Under the pieces are notes generated by a model, which did not search any database, was not told the origin of the DNA, and worked only from the letters and a program-made list of their open reading frames with translations. The position numbers and the translations under genes were made by a program. Source: Closterium sp. Naga37s-1 (taxonomy: Eukaryota > Streptophyta > Zygnematophyceae > Desmidiales > Closteriaceae). From it: 64,000 nucleotides of DNA. The stretch covers positions 658,001-722,000 of the forward strand of contig CANJKZ010000174.1 in the NCBI GenBank assembly GCA_947471745.1. Direction: 5' to 3'. Below, in pieces: positions 20,136 through 31,118 of the stretch; within the stretch, counting starts at the first letter, position 1; each line of letters begins with the position of its first letter.

Positions 20136-23100
20136 TCAAGAAGTGAGCAAGTGAGGGAGAGTAGGCACAAGGCCTAGAACAGTACAGAAACGCTGATGGT
20201 CACAAGGCTGAAGCGCCTTGGTGAACACATCAGCAGTGTTGGCCCTAGTGGCCACGTAGCGCAGACGAAGCTGACCACGCTGCTGCAGCTCTCGAGCAAG
20301 GAAGTAGCGCAGAGCGATGTGCTTCGTCCTGTGCTCCAGTCTGTGCTCGTCACACAAGGCAATGGCGGCCTTGTTGTCAACGTACAGCACTGGAGGAGAA
20401 CGAGGCCGCTCTCCCAGGTCGGTCAGCAGGTAGGTGAGCCAGCGTAACTCCTGTGCAGCCATGGCTGTGGCGTAGATCTCAGCCTCACAACTGGAGCTGA
20501 GAACAGAAGAAGAGCGAGTAGAACGCCAAGAAACTGAACCAGAGCCAAGGCTGAAGGTGTAACCCTGAGACGACCGCTGCGTAGCCTGGTCGTCAGCCCA
20601 AGAAGCGTCTGAGTGACCCGTGAGGACAACGTCGCTCCGACCTCCAAGCACGAGCCCCATGCCCGAAGTACTGCACAAGTAGCGCAACACCCTCTTAGCG
20701 GCATCCATGTGCTCCTTCCGGTGACGGCCGGGAGCGACATAGCGTGCTAGGATGCTAAGAGGGTATGCCAGGTCAGGTCGAGTGCAGGTCATCAGGTACA
20801 TGAGGCACCCCACAAGCTCTGGATACGGGCCACTCGGCTCTACGGACTCATCCGAAGGCAGAGCTGAGAGCGAGTGACCGGTAGGCAGAGGAGTGGGCTG
20901 AGGCGAGGAGTACGTGAAGCGGAAGCGCTGAAGGACCTGCTGCACCATGTGTGACTGAGTCAAGGTGATGGTGCGCTGTGCTCTGTCCCGGGTGATCCGC
21001 AAGCCAAGATAGCTTGTCAGCTCACCCAGGTCTGTGCACCTGTGTCTCTTCTGCAGCTCCGACTTCACGTGGGCGAGTGCCTCAGTGTCAGCAGTAGCAA
21101 AGACCAAGTCGTCTACGTAAACAAGAACGTAGAACGGCGGCAGAGTGGTGTCGGTGCGTAGAAACAGCGACGGGTCAGCAGTAGAAGGAGCAAACCCAAG
21201 AGCAGCAAGAGTAGTCCTCAGTGTGTCGTGCCACTCACGGGGTGCCTGGCGGAGACCGTAGACTGGCCGCCGGAGGCTCCACTGGGTACCAGGAGGGAAC
21301 GACCCAGTGAAGCCAGGTGGGCGGCGCAGCCAGATCTCCTCGTGCAGGCTGCCCTGTAAGAACGCAGTGCTGAAGTCAAGAGAGTGGAGCTCGTAGTCAC
21401 GCTGAGCAGCGACGTGCAGCAGAACCCGAAGAGTGGTCATCTTCGGGGTCGGGGAGAAGGTCTGGAAGAAGTCAACTCCCTCTCGCTGACTGAAGCCTCG
21501 TGCAACGTAACGCGCCTTGAAGACAGGCGAAGAACCCGGCGGCCGCTTCACCCTGAAAATCCACATGCCACTGACGATGTTCACCCCAGGTGGGGGAACC
21601 TCGTCGACGTAGGTGCCTGTGGACTTCCAGGAAGCCATCTCTGCGTCCATGGCTGTCTGCCACTGAGAGGAGTAGGGACCCTCCATCGCCTCTGCGTAGG
21701 AGCGTGGGGTCGGGATGTCTGGTGCATCCGGGTCTCCCTCAGGGGCAACTAGCATGGACACGAGATGAGGCAAAGCAGCGGCAAAGCACTCAAACTCCTC
21801 CTGTCTGTCCTCAAGGACGTCCGTGCCAAGAGCACACTCACCCCCGACAGACGGAGGGCAGACAGACTCAGACTCAGCAACAAGGCTAGCGGCGTAGTCT
21901 AGACGACAGGCAGCAGCAAAGTCAACAAGCTCAGCGACTAGAGCAGACGCAGCAGAGGACTCAAAGGAAGGGTCAGTGACAGCAGTGGCAAGGAGACGCG
22001 TGACAGTAGGACTGGCAGCACGAAGAGAGTCAGACTCCGGGTCAGCAAGAGCAGGAAGAGAGGACGCTGGTGGAGACGGCAGTGGGACACGCTGTGGAGC
22101 AGTAGAGGGACGCAGGGTCATATAGTGAGTGCCAAGGACAGGAGGAGGACGCTGACGTGGAACACGACGACCAGCGCGGACAGCGTGGACAGGCGACTCT
22201 GGACGCGACTCAGACGACTCTGGACGAGTCTCAGGCGACGGAGGACGAGACTCAGGCTCACGACGCTCCGTAAGACCTCCCGTCGGCGCAGTGTAGGGAG
22301 AAGGACCAGGAAGTGGAGAGACTGGCTGTAACTGTGACTGCGACTGGACAAGCGGTGGACTCAGTAGGGGAGGAGTAGGACCAGGAGAGGGCGGAAGGCC
22401 AAGAACCTGCTGAAGGAGCGGAACGTAGTACGGCCGTGGCCGCTCAGCACCTCCAGCTCCAACCCCCTCAGCAGGGCCAGTCCCAGCAGCTCCAGCAGCA
22501 CCGCCAGCAGCAGCAGGGTCCCCAGCAGCTCCAGTACCAGCAGCACCTCCAGCAGTGCCAGCAGCACCACCAGCAGCAGCAGCACCTCCAGCAGCTCCAG
22601 CAGCACCAGTACCAGCAGCACCTCCAGCAGCGCCAGCAGCACCGCCAGCAGCAGCAGTACCACCAGCAGCTCCAGTAGCTCCAGCACCAGTAGCACCTCC
22701 AGCAGCGCCAGCAGCACCAGCAGCACCTCCAGCAGCGCCAGCCGCACCGCCAGCAGCAGCAGCACCTCCAGCAGCTCCAGCAGCACCAGAACCAGTAGTA
22801 CCTCCAGCAGCGCCAGCAGCACCTCCAGCAGCAGCAGTACCTCCAGCAGCTCCAGCAGCACCAGCAGCACCTCCAGCAGCGCCAGCCGCACCGCCAGCAG
22901 CAGCAGCACCTCCAGTAACTCCAGAAGCTCCAGAGTCCACGACACCGGGAGCGCCACTCCGGAGACTGCAGCGCCTAGCGTACCACTCTCGGAGCTGCTG
23001 GGGAGAGGGCAGCTCCCGCCTAGGAGGGGAAGCACTAGCACCAGCTCCGGCACCACTCCGAGCTCCAGAAGCACCTCTCCTGAGGCTGCAGTAATGTAAG

Positions 23101-23904
23101 TACCACTCACGCAGCTGCTGCGAGGAGAGGCCTCCCCCAGGCTCAGCACCTCCAGACTCAGCACCCGCAGGCTCCGCACCCCCAGGCTCAGCACCCCCAG
23201 ACTCAGCACCCGCAGGCTCCGCACCCCCAGACCCCGCACCCCCAGGCTCAGCACCCCCAGACTCCGCAACCCCAGGCTCCGCACGCTCAGGCTCAGCACC
23301 CCTGGCAGGACGAGAGTCGACAGCTACCTCGACAGGCTCAACCGGGTCTACCTGGGACACACCTGAGGGAGCGGCACCCTGAGGGGGGAGGGGGTCTACC
23401 ACAGCAGCACCTGGCGCGAGGAAGAGAGGCGGGGGGGGGAGCGGGGCAGTGCGGTAGGGGAAGAGGCGGTAGTAGGGCACGGACTCGTCAAAAGTGACGT
23501 CCTGAGAGGGCAGGACACGGCGCGAGGTGGCGTGGTAAAACTGCCAACCAGACGCGTCCGGGACAAAGCCAAGGAAGACACAGGGAACAGCGCGGGAGGA
23601 GAGCTTGTCCGCGAACGTATCGCGAACAAAAGCTCGGGATCCCTAGACCCGAAAACGCGACGCATCGCCAACCTCTCCCGTCCAACGCAGTGTCGGCGAA
23701 GTCTCCGGAACGGAGACACGGGGCCAGAGGTTGAGCTGATGCGCAGCGTATCGGACCGCAAACGGCCACAGAAAGTGGGGGGCAGCCGCATGGATCAAGG
23801 AGGGACGAGCGACCTCCATGACCAAACCAATGCGGCGCTCAGCAACCCCATTCTGCTGTGGAGAGGCCGGAAGCGTGAACGACTGGCGGATGCCGTGCTC
23901 CGCA

Positions 23905-24249
23905 TGTCAGAGGTCCACTGGTGATCCCCGATTGATCCTAGGGAAGGGTTACAGGCATGTTGGCCTGGGGGGTTATGGGCGCACTGACCCGCTACTTAAC
24001 AAGCCCTTTTATCCCAATGGTCTAGTGGTTGGGATTCTGACATGGTATCAGAGCGAAGGTCTCGGGTTCGAATCCCAGTGTGTGCACTTCGGGCATCCCA
24101 GTGCTGGGGGGTGTCAGAGGTCCACTGGTGATCCCCGATTGATCCTAGGGAAGGGTTACAGGCATGTTGGCCTGGGGGGTTATGGGCGCACTGACCCGCT
24201 ACTTAACAAGCCCTTTTATCCCAATTGTCTAGTGGTTGGGATTCTGACA
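23905..24249 (+). mobile_element. TRIM copy 2 (345 bp) with TSD CCGCA
   Basis: 138-bp repeats at 23905-24042 and 24112-24249 around a 69-bp interior, starting with a perfect PBS TGGTATCAGAGC (24043-24054) and ending in a G-run. The target duplication CCGCA lies at 23900-23904 and 24250-24254. The empty site can be read in element D at 17228-17246, where the same integrase sequence has a single CCGCA. The copy is about 90% or more identical to copy 1 by eye. Confidence 0.95.
24018..24075 (+). promoter_or_regulatory. tRNA-like A and B boxes across the TRIM LTR/PBS junction
   Basis: TGGTCTAGTGG (24018-24028) fits the Pol III A-box consensus and lies in the last 25 bp of the 5' LTR. GGTTCGAATCC (24065-24075) is a perfect B box and lies in the interior, 47 bp downstream, the spacing found inside tRNA genes. 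The text between them is the LTR end and the PBS. Together they resemble a tRNA-Glu/Asp-type body without a convincing acceptor stem. In copy 1 the B box is conserved and the A box has lost one base. Confidence 0.7.
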
Positions 24250-25820
24250 CCGCACAGTAGGCTGCCAAGAGGTCAGAGGAGAACTCACCACCTCTGTCAG
24301 AGTGCAGACGCAGGACAGGAAAGTCCGAGTGGAACCGCTCACTGAGCTGGAGACGAGAAGCGCGGATCCAAGGGATCAAAACATCAGGGACCTCACCCTT
24401 GGTGCGCAAGGGGAAGACCGTGGTGTAGCGCGAGTAGTCGTCAACAACGATCAGGAAGTACCTCTCCTGACCCTGTCCACGGACGCGGGCTGGGCCCCAC
24501 ACGTCCATGTGGAGCGTCTGCAAGGGAGCAGTCGTCGGGGGAAACGAGGAGGATTGAGGAGCGGCGCGCTGCCGCCCCTCGACACAGGGAAGGCAGGGAG
24601 GAGCAGGCGAGGGTGGGAGTGGAGGGAGAACCCTGGGAAGACCAGAGACAAGGTACCGGTTGTGCATGGCACGAAGGCGCTGCACTGACGGGTGACCAAG
24701 ACGGTGGTGCCAGAGGACAGTCTCGTGTGCCAGAGAGCGACACGAGCAGGGGGCAGACAGCTGACCTGACGCAGACGCAGACGCAGCTACCTGTGGGGAC
24801 TCAGTGGTCAGTGTGTACAGGTCCGACCCCGGCTGCCGAGTGAAGGTAGCCAGGTGGCGGCCCGTCCGAGCGCACGTGCAGTGTGTCACACGCTCGTAGG
24901 CAGGGGTAAACTGGTGGACACCCCCGTCCTGGAGCGCACTACCCGCCACCAAGTTCGTAGAGAACGAGGGGAGGTAGAGACCTGACAGAGTGCCCGACGG
25001 GACCGCAGGACAAGGGAGAACAGTAGAGGAGGTCGCAATGACCGGACCCCCAGAGGGGTCAGCGAGGGAGACTGCAACCGGCCGAGCAAGCTGCTCAAGG
25101 GCAGTGCGGTCACGAAAGAAACAGCGGGAAGCACCTGAGTCCAGTGTGAAGGTGTGCAGTGCCTCAGTAGACGCAGTACCAGAGGGCGCAGACTCACGAG
25201 TACCTAGAGCAGCAGCCTCACCAGCACCTGGGGCAACAGACACACGAGCACCTAGTGCAGCAGCCTCACCAGTACCTAGAGCAGCAGACTGGATACCGGG
25301 GTCAGGCGGCACACACAGGTGACAGGCACTCTCAGCACTAGTAGGAAATGCATACATGGCAGTGAGGATAGCATCATAGTCAAGAGCATAGATATCTACC
25401 CTCTGCCTAAGCAGCTCCACCCAGTCGGGGAGCTCAGCCGCGTCGCCAAACTCTGTACGCCAGGCGTCGCTCAGACGAGCGAAGCAGCGGGACTCTGTGT
25501 GACCAAACGTCCCGCAAGGCTGACCAGTCCGAGCACCAGTGCGAATGACGTACGGGCAGTGAGCAGTACCCCGTGACCCTCCACGCTGAGCGTACCACTC
25601 ACGAAGCTGCTGGGGCGTGAGGGACTCACTCGGACGTCGCGGGAGCTGCATCTGGCCACCGCCAGGAGCAGCAGTAGCAGTAGTAGCAGCAGTAGTAGTA
25701 GCAGCAGCGCGGCCACCCCTACAACCCCAACCAGCATACCACTCACGAAGCTGTTGGGGCGTGAGGGACTCACGCGGACGGCGCTGGAGCTGCATCTGGC
25801 CACGCCAGGAGCAGCAGTAG

Positions 25821-26704
25821 AAGTAGAAAGAGCAGTAGCAGCAGGAGCAGCAGTAACAGCAATACGGGCAGGGCAGTGCTCACCAGTGGCGAGAAGGGCA
25901 GGCGTACGACGGTGGTAACGGCGAGGCCGCTACCAATGCAGGGCGAGGGCTCCGCGGCAGCTGCAGGGGCGGCTGCTCCAGGGGCCAGGGGCGGCTGCAG
26001 AGGTCCAGGGGCGGCTGCTGCAGGGGCAGCTGCTGCAGGGGCGGCTGCTGCAGGGGCGGCTGCTCCAGGGGCCAGGGGCGGCTGCTCCAGGGGCCAAGGG
26101 CAGCTGCTCCCTTTTTTTTTTTTTAATAATTAATTATTTATTTTAGGGTTTGGCAGAGCGCACTCGGCGCTGCAGAGGCGGCTCGCGGGCTGCAGGGTGG
26201 CTCGGGCAGCAGCGAGGGGGGGGGGGGGGGGCGCGCGGCTCCCCAGGGCGTCGCGACGGGGCAGCGGGGGGTCGAGCGCGGCTCCCCAGGGCGTCGCGAC
26301 GGGTCAGCGGGGGCCGAGCGCGGCTCCCCAGGACGTCGCGACAGGGCAGCGGGGGCCGAGCGCGGCTCCCCAGGGCGTCGCGACGAGGCAGCGGGGGCCG
26401 AGCGCGGCTCCCCAGGGCGACGCGACGGGACAGCGGGGGTCGCGCGCGGCTCCCCAGGGCAGCGCGACGGGGCAGAGGCAGCGCCCACGGGCGACACGCG
26501 GCTCGGCAGGGCAGCGCGCTGGCTGCAGGGGCGGTTCTCGGGCCTGATGGGCCTGCAGAGGCGGCTCGGGGGGGCCTGACGGGTCTGCAGAGGCGGCTCG
26601 GGGGCCTGACGGACCTGCAGGGGCGGCTCGAAGGCCGTACTAGCTTGCAGGAGGCAGCGCGAGGGCTGCAGGACGGCACGCGGGCAGACCGAAGGGCGGG
26701 TCGC
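25821..26704 (-). other. Leader of element G
   Basis: GC-rich and non-coding. It consists of two repeat blocks: GGGGCGGCTGCTGCA-type units at about 25950-26105, and ~58-bp units ending in GCGGCTCCCCAGGGCG at about 26235-26465. They are separated by an AT-rich insert at about 26109-26150. In the sense (-) direction that insert reads AATAAATAATTAATTATT followed by an A-run of about 12. No GAG start is present. Confidence 0.65.
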
Positions 26705-26797
26705 ACGGGGTAGCCCATAAGGGGTACAACCCAATTAGGGTTAGTACTTGTACCCAACTCTTTGCTAGTTTATTCATTCTCGTTCATTATTCTGACA
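26705..26797 (+). repeat. Truncated 5' LTR of element H
   Basis: Corresponds to the last ~93 bp of the LTR at 61681-61811 (GGGTAGCCCATAAGGGG...ATTCTGACA) and is followed by a PBS. The first part is missing at the junction with G. Confidence 0.75.
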
Positions 26798-26853
26798 TGG
26801 TTTCAGAGCAGGTCCTCCGCTAGGACCGTTTTTTTTTTTCCTTGGGCCCACCA
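26798..26853 (+). promoter_or_regulatory. PBS, stem-loop and GGGCCC box of element H
   Basis: PBS-like TGGTTTCAGAGC, stem GGTCC (26811-26815) with GGACC (26823-26827), T-run, and GGGCCCACCA from 26844. Same layout as in B, K, R and P, with a different paired stem. Confidence 0.6.
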
Positions 26854-28057
26854 AAGCGCTACCCCGCTAGCTGCCCTCTGCAGCCCTCGTGCTGACCCTG
26901 TTGCCCGTCGCGACCAGTCGACCCTAGGCCCGTTGCCCTAGGTCTGTCGCCCCGGCCCGTTGCCCCGGCCCGTCGACCCCCGACCTGTCGCCCTAGGCCC
27001 GTCGCCCCGGCCCCGAGGCTCGTCACCCGTCGACCCCCCCCTCTAGGCCCCGACCCCCGTCGCCCGTTGCGGCCCGTCGCCCCTAGCCTAGGCTCCGGCC
27101 CCGCGGCCCGTTGCCCGTCGACCCTAACCTAGGCTCCGGCCCCGAGGCCCGTCGCCCGTCGACCCCCCTAGGCCCGACCGTCGCCTGTCGCCCCTGGCCC
27201 CGCGGCCCGTCACCCCTAGCCTAGGCCCCGGCCCCGCGGCCCGTCGCCTGTCGACCCCCACTAGGCCCGACCCTCGCCCGTCGCCCCTGGCCCCGCGGCC
27301 CGTCGCCCCTAGCCTAGGCCCTGGCCCCGCGGCCCTTTGCCCGTCGACAGTAACCTAGGCCCCGGCCCCTAGGCCCGTCGCCCGTCGACCCCCCCCCCCC
27401 CACGGCCCCGCGGCCCGTCGTCCCCAACCTAGGCCCCGGCCCCTCAGCCCGTCGCCCGTCGACCCCCCCCCCTAGGCCCGACCCTCGCCCGTCGCCCCTG
27501 GCCCTATGGCCCGTCGCCCTTAGCCTAGGCCCCGGCCCCGAGGCCCGTCTCCCGTCGACCCCCCCCCGCGGCCCCGCGATCCGTTGTCCCTAACCTAGGC
27601 CTCGGCCCCGAGGCCCGTCGCCCGTCGACCCCCCCCTAGGCCCAACCCTCGCCCGTCGCCCCTGGCCCCACGGCCCGTCACCCCTAGCCTAGGCCCCGGC
27701 CCCGAGGCCCGTCGCTCTTCGACCCCCCCTAGGCCCGGCCGTAGCCCGTCGCCCCTGGCCCCGCTGCCTGTCGCCCCAAACCTAGGCCCCGTGGCCCGTC
27801 GCCCCTAGGCTCCGGCCCGTCGCTCTCGGCCCCGCGGCCCGTCACTCCTGGCCCCTCGGCCTGTCGCCGCTAGGCCCCCGACCCGTCAGCCCTAGGCCCC
27901 GGCCCGTCGACCTCAGGCCCCGCAAGCCGCTTCTTGCGTGCTACTGCTGCTACTGCTACTGCTGCTACTGCTGCTCATGCTACTGCTGCTACTGCTACTG
28001 CTGCTACTGCTGCTCCTACTGCCACCCCTCTCACGTGCTCCTGTGTACTGCGCCACT
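26854..28057 (+). repeat. Leader minisatellite of element H
   Basis: Over 1 kb of C-rich repeats built from CCCGTCGCCC, CCTAGG, CCCCGGCCCCG and GTCGACCCCC, organised in higher-order units of about 100 bp between roughly 27080 and 27740. A CTGCTGCTACTG array leads to the gag start. The same repeat type, in reverse, forms the leader of M. Confidence 0.75.
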
Positions 28058-30935
28058 TTGGCCTCGCTTCGAGTTCTTGCGTTCGATCATGAGGGCAGAC
28101 CGATTCAGATTGACACGTGGCTCGACGACCTGCAGCTGTACCTACTGAGCGACTCTAGGGACAGTGTTTCATTGTTTGACCACATGTCTGGCGCCGCTCC
28201 CTCCCCTCCCGCCACAGCTGACAGTGCGACTCATTCATAGTGGCTGACTTGCGACGCTGCTGCTCGCTTAGCCATTCGCAACCACCTCCCGTTGGCCGAA
28301 TGAACTCACTTCGGATAGCACAGGACAGCGCAGACACTGTACGATGCTGTAGTCGCTCGCTACTCCTCGACTCCCACTACTGCTCTACGCCGCCTCCTCC
28401 TGCCCTACCTGTTCCCTAAGCTGTCCGCCTTTGCCACAGTCAATGACCTGCTTTCCCACCTTCGCGCTAGCACCTTGACAGGAACCCGCCCCCGATGTAC
28501 ATCACTCTATACTAAATAGTCACCCGCCTCCCTGACTCTCTGCGCTCTGTCAGGGACCACTTCCTCTCCCTTGACCCCACCTCCCTCACTGTTGACCTCC
28601 TCAAGCAGCACCTCCTTGCAGCTGAGACTAGTGTAGTAGCTGTAGGTGCTGCTCGTGGCACTCTGCGCACGCCCTTCTTTGAGGGGTGCTCCCCCTCCCC
28701 CCTTGCCCCTCCTACGCCTCTGCTACTGCTGTAGACGTCCTTAGTACTGAAGATGTCAGGGCTGCTTCTGCTAGTGCGAAGCACTGCAGCAGCAAGGGCA
28801 AGGGTGGTAGGGGTGGTGGAGGGGGCAGCGAGAGTGGTGGTGGGGGCAGCAGTGGAGGCGGTGGCGGCAGTGGAGGTGGTGGCAGCGGTGGGAGTGGTGG
28901 AGGGAGTGGGGGCGTTGGTGGTGGCGGTGGAGGCAGCGGTGGGAGTGGCGGTAGTGGCAGCGGTGGCAGCGGTGGCGGTAGGACTGGAGCTCAGCGTGGC
29001 GGTTCTGGAGGAGGCCAGCGGAAGCGGCAACAGCGTCGGAGCGAGACCCCTTCGCCTCAGCAGCTTCGTGAGTGGTTGTTTCAGCAAGGGGCGTCTGGGG
29101 GTAGTGTGAGCTGCCCTTATGTCATTCGCACGGGTGACCGTTCTGGTCAGACATGCGGGAAGGCGCACACGTAGCACCGCTGCTTCTCCCGGCTCGACGA
29201 TGCTTGGCGAGCTGAGTTTGGTGACGAGGTGGAGCGCCCCCACTGGGCAGAGCTGCTTAGGTCTGGTGTTGCGATCTTTGACCTAGACTATGATGCTATT
29301 CTTTCTGCTATGTATGCTTTGTCTACTAATGCTGAGGGTGACTGTTACCGGTGTATGCCGCCTGACCCAGGTATAGATGCTGCTGCTCTAGGTGCTAGTG
29401 AGTCTGTTCTCCCTGGCACTACACCTACTGAGGCCTTACACACCTTCACGCTGGACTCAGGTGCCTCACGCTGTATCTTTCATGACAGCACAACTCTCAC
29501 TCCTCTCCCTGCACCTGTCCCGGTCCGACTGGCTGACCCCTCCGGGGGCCTGGTTGTTGCCTGTTCCTCCACTGTTCTCCCGTTTATGGCGGTTCCGTCC
29601 AGCTCACTGTCAGGTCTTCACCTCCCCTCGTTCTCTACGAACTTGGTGAGTACCGCTGCCCTCCTGGATGCGATGGTCTGGAAGAAGTCTAGCCCCTCCA
29701 GGATGCGATGGTCACTACCACCACTCCTGAGGGTCAGCGTGTGTCGATCTGCACGTGTACACGGACGGGTCGTCACCTGGCCACATTCACTCGTCGGCCA
29801 AGGTCGAGTCTGTACACACTGGCTACTGAGCCTCCTTAGGTAGCTGCGTCTGTGTCCGTGTCAGGTCAGGTAGCACCCCCCTGCTCGTGTCGCTTCCTGT
29901 CGCACCAGACTCTCTGTGGCACCACCGCCTGGGTCACCCCTCCCTGCCACGCTTTCGTGGCATGCACTCCCGTCTCCTTGTCGCTGGTCTTCCCAGGTCT
30001 CTGCCTCCCCTCCCGCCCTCGCCTGCCCCGCCCTGCCTTCCTTGCGTCGAGGGGCGGCAGCGCGCCGCTCCTCACTCCTCCTCGTTTCCCCTGACGACTG
30101 CTCCCCTTCAGACTCTCCACATGGACGTGTGGGGCCCAGCCCGCGTCAGTGGACAGGGCCGCGAGCGCTACTTTCTGCTGGTTGTTGACGACTACACGCA
30201 GTACACCACGGTCTTCCCTTGCGCAGCAAGGGTTAGGTCGTTGATGTCTTGATCCCTTGGATCCGCACAGTCCGTCTCCAGCTTCGCGAGCGGTTCCGTG
30301 TGGATCTTCCTGTCCTGTGTCTGCAATCTGACAGAGGTGGTGAGTTCTCCTTTGACCTCTTACGGGACTTTTGTCGTGGGGAGGGTATTCTCCAGTCGTT
30401 CACGCTTCGGGACTCCCCTCAGCAAAATGGGATTGCTGAGCGCCGCATTGGCTTAGTCATGGAGGTGGCTCGTACCTCCATGATCCATGCGGCTGCTCCT
30501 CATTTTCTGTAGCCGTTTGCGGTCTGGTACGCTGCGCATCATCTCAACCTCTGGCCCCGTATCTCCTTCCTGGTGACCTCGCCTACACTGCGTTGGACGG
30601 GGAAGGTTGGCGATGCGTCGGTGTTCCGGGTCTGGGGTTCTCGTGCCTTTGTCCACGATACATCCGCGGACAAGCTCTCCGCCCGCGCTATTCCCTACGT
30701 CTTCCTTGGCTTTTCCCCTAACGCGCCTTGTTGGCAGTTTTACCACCCCAACTTGCGCTGTGTCTTCCCCTCTCAGGATGTGACGTTTGAAGAGTCGGTT
30801 CCCTTTTACCCTCTCTTCCCCTACCGCTCTGCCCCTCCCCTGCCCTCGCCGCTCTTCCTTGCTCCAGGTCCCCCTCTGGTAGACCCCCTCCCCCCCGAGG
30901 GTCCTGCTCCCTCTTATGTGTCTCAAGTAGACCCT
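28058..30935 (+). pseudogene. Degenerate gag-protease-integrase of element H (5' part)
   Basis: The gag start codon is TTG at 28058 where sister copies have ATG. GAG carries stops (TAG 28238, TGA near 28300, TAG 28316) and frame changes. A Gly-rich tract (about 28800-28980) leads to the knuckle CPYVIRTG...CGKAH, with a TAG at 29172 before the final Cys. Protease LDSGASRCIF is present near 29455, then a TAG at 29837. The integrase is in pieces but recognisable (WHHRLGHP, CLPCVEG, DVWGPARV, SDRGGEF, QQNGIAERR). The segment ends in the linker start where K inserted. Confidence 0.85.
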
Positions 30936-31070
30936 TGTCAGAACATATATATAGCTTATGCTGTTGTGTAGGCTATAGTGGGGTATCCCATAGGGGGTAC
31001 AACCCAATTAGGGTTTCCTATATGTACTCACTTCATTCATAGTTCATTCATTCGCTTTCTCCTTTTCTCA
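30936..31070 (+). repeat. 5' LTR of element K
   Basis: 135 bp, TGTCAGAACATATATATAG...CTTTTCTCA, ending in CA. The TATATATA run near its start could serve as a TATA box. I found no difference from the 3' LTR by direct reading. Confidence 0.95.
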
Positions 31071-31118
31071 TGGAATCAGAGCAGGTCCCCTCCTAGGGAC
31101 TGTTTCTAGGGCCCACCG
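31071..31118 (+). promoter_or_regulatory. PBS, stem-loop and GGGCCC box of element K
   Basis: PBS TGGAATCAGAGC at 31071. Stem GTCCC (31085-31089) pairs with GGGAC (31096-31100), and the palindrome GGGCCC is at 31109-31114. The paired stem differs from those of H, R and P while the pairing is kept. Confidence 0.65.

Larger units (their letters stand above)
20136..25820 (-). pseudogene. Copia gag C-terminus and pol of element G, split by TRIM 2
   Basis: The upstream part (to 24255) starts with two copies of a module holding SLTPQQLREWYA. Then comes the knuckle CPYVIRTG...CGTFGH...C (C-X13-C-X4-H-X4-C), protease LDSGASRCFF, and the integrase HHRLGHP, CLPCVEG and LHSDRGGEF. TRIM copy 2 separates this catalytic Asp from the catalytic Glu motif. 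Downstream (23899-20136) a TAG at 23645-23643 replaces the Trp of RVWGSRAF. After it a 1100-residue frame stays open through a linker with two more REWY motifs and a long Ala/Gly array, RT (YVDD near 21115) and complete RNase H. The N-terminal GAG core present in K and R (VWVDDLQLFLQ...) is absent, so even before the TRIM hit G needed GAG from elsewhere. Confidence 0.9.
19767..26704 (-). mobile_element. Copia element G, 5' LTR missing
   Basis: On the - strand: leader (26704-25821), gag C-terminus and pol (25820-20136), 3' UTR and PPT (20135-19905), 3' LTR (19904-19767). The 3' LTR landed in the Helentron fragment next to CAACA. The 5' LTR is absent, because the leader meets the truncated LTR of H near 26704. 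TRIM copy 2 interrupts the integrase. The GAG core domain is missing. Confidence 0.85.

Noticed and set aside
22361-23299. Leu/Val-rich - strand frame and Pro/Ala-rich + strand frames over the G linker
   Set aside because: Shadows of the GGAEP and Ala/Gly repeats in the true pol frame.
24010-24085. A functional tRNA gene inside the TRIM
   Set aside because: A and B boxes are good, but the ends do not form a convincing acceptor stem and the anticodon arm is replaced by the LTR end and PBS. Kept as a promoter-like module only.
28753-29109. Val/Ala-rich frames in gag Gly tracts (also near 4350, 11190 and 45000)
   Set aside because: Alternate phases of (GGN)n codons; no independent start or conservation.
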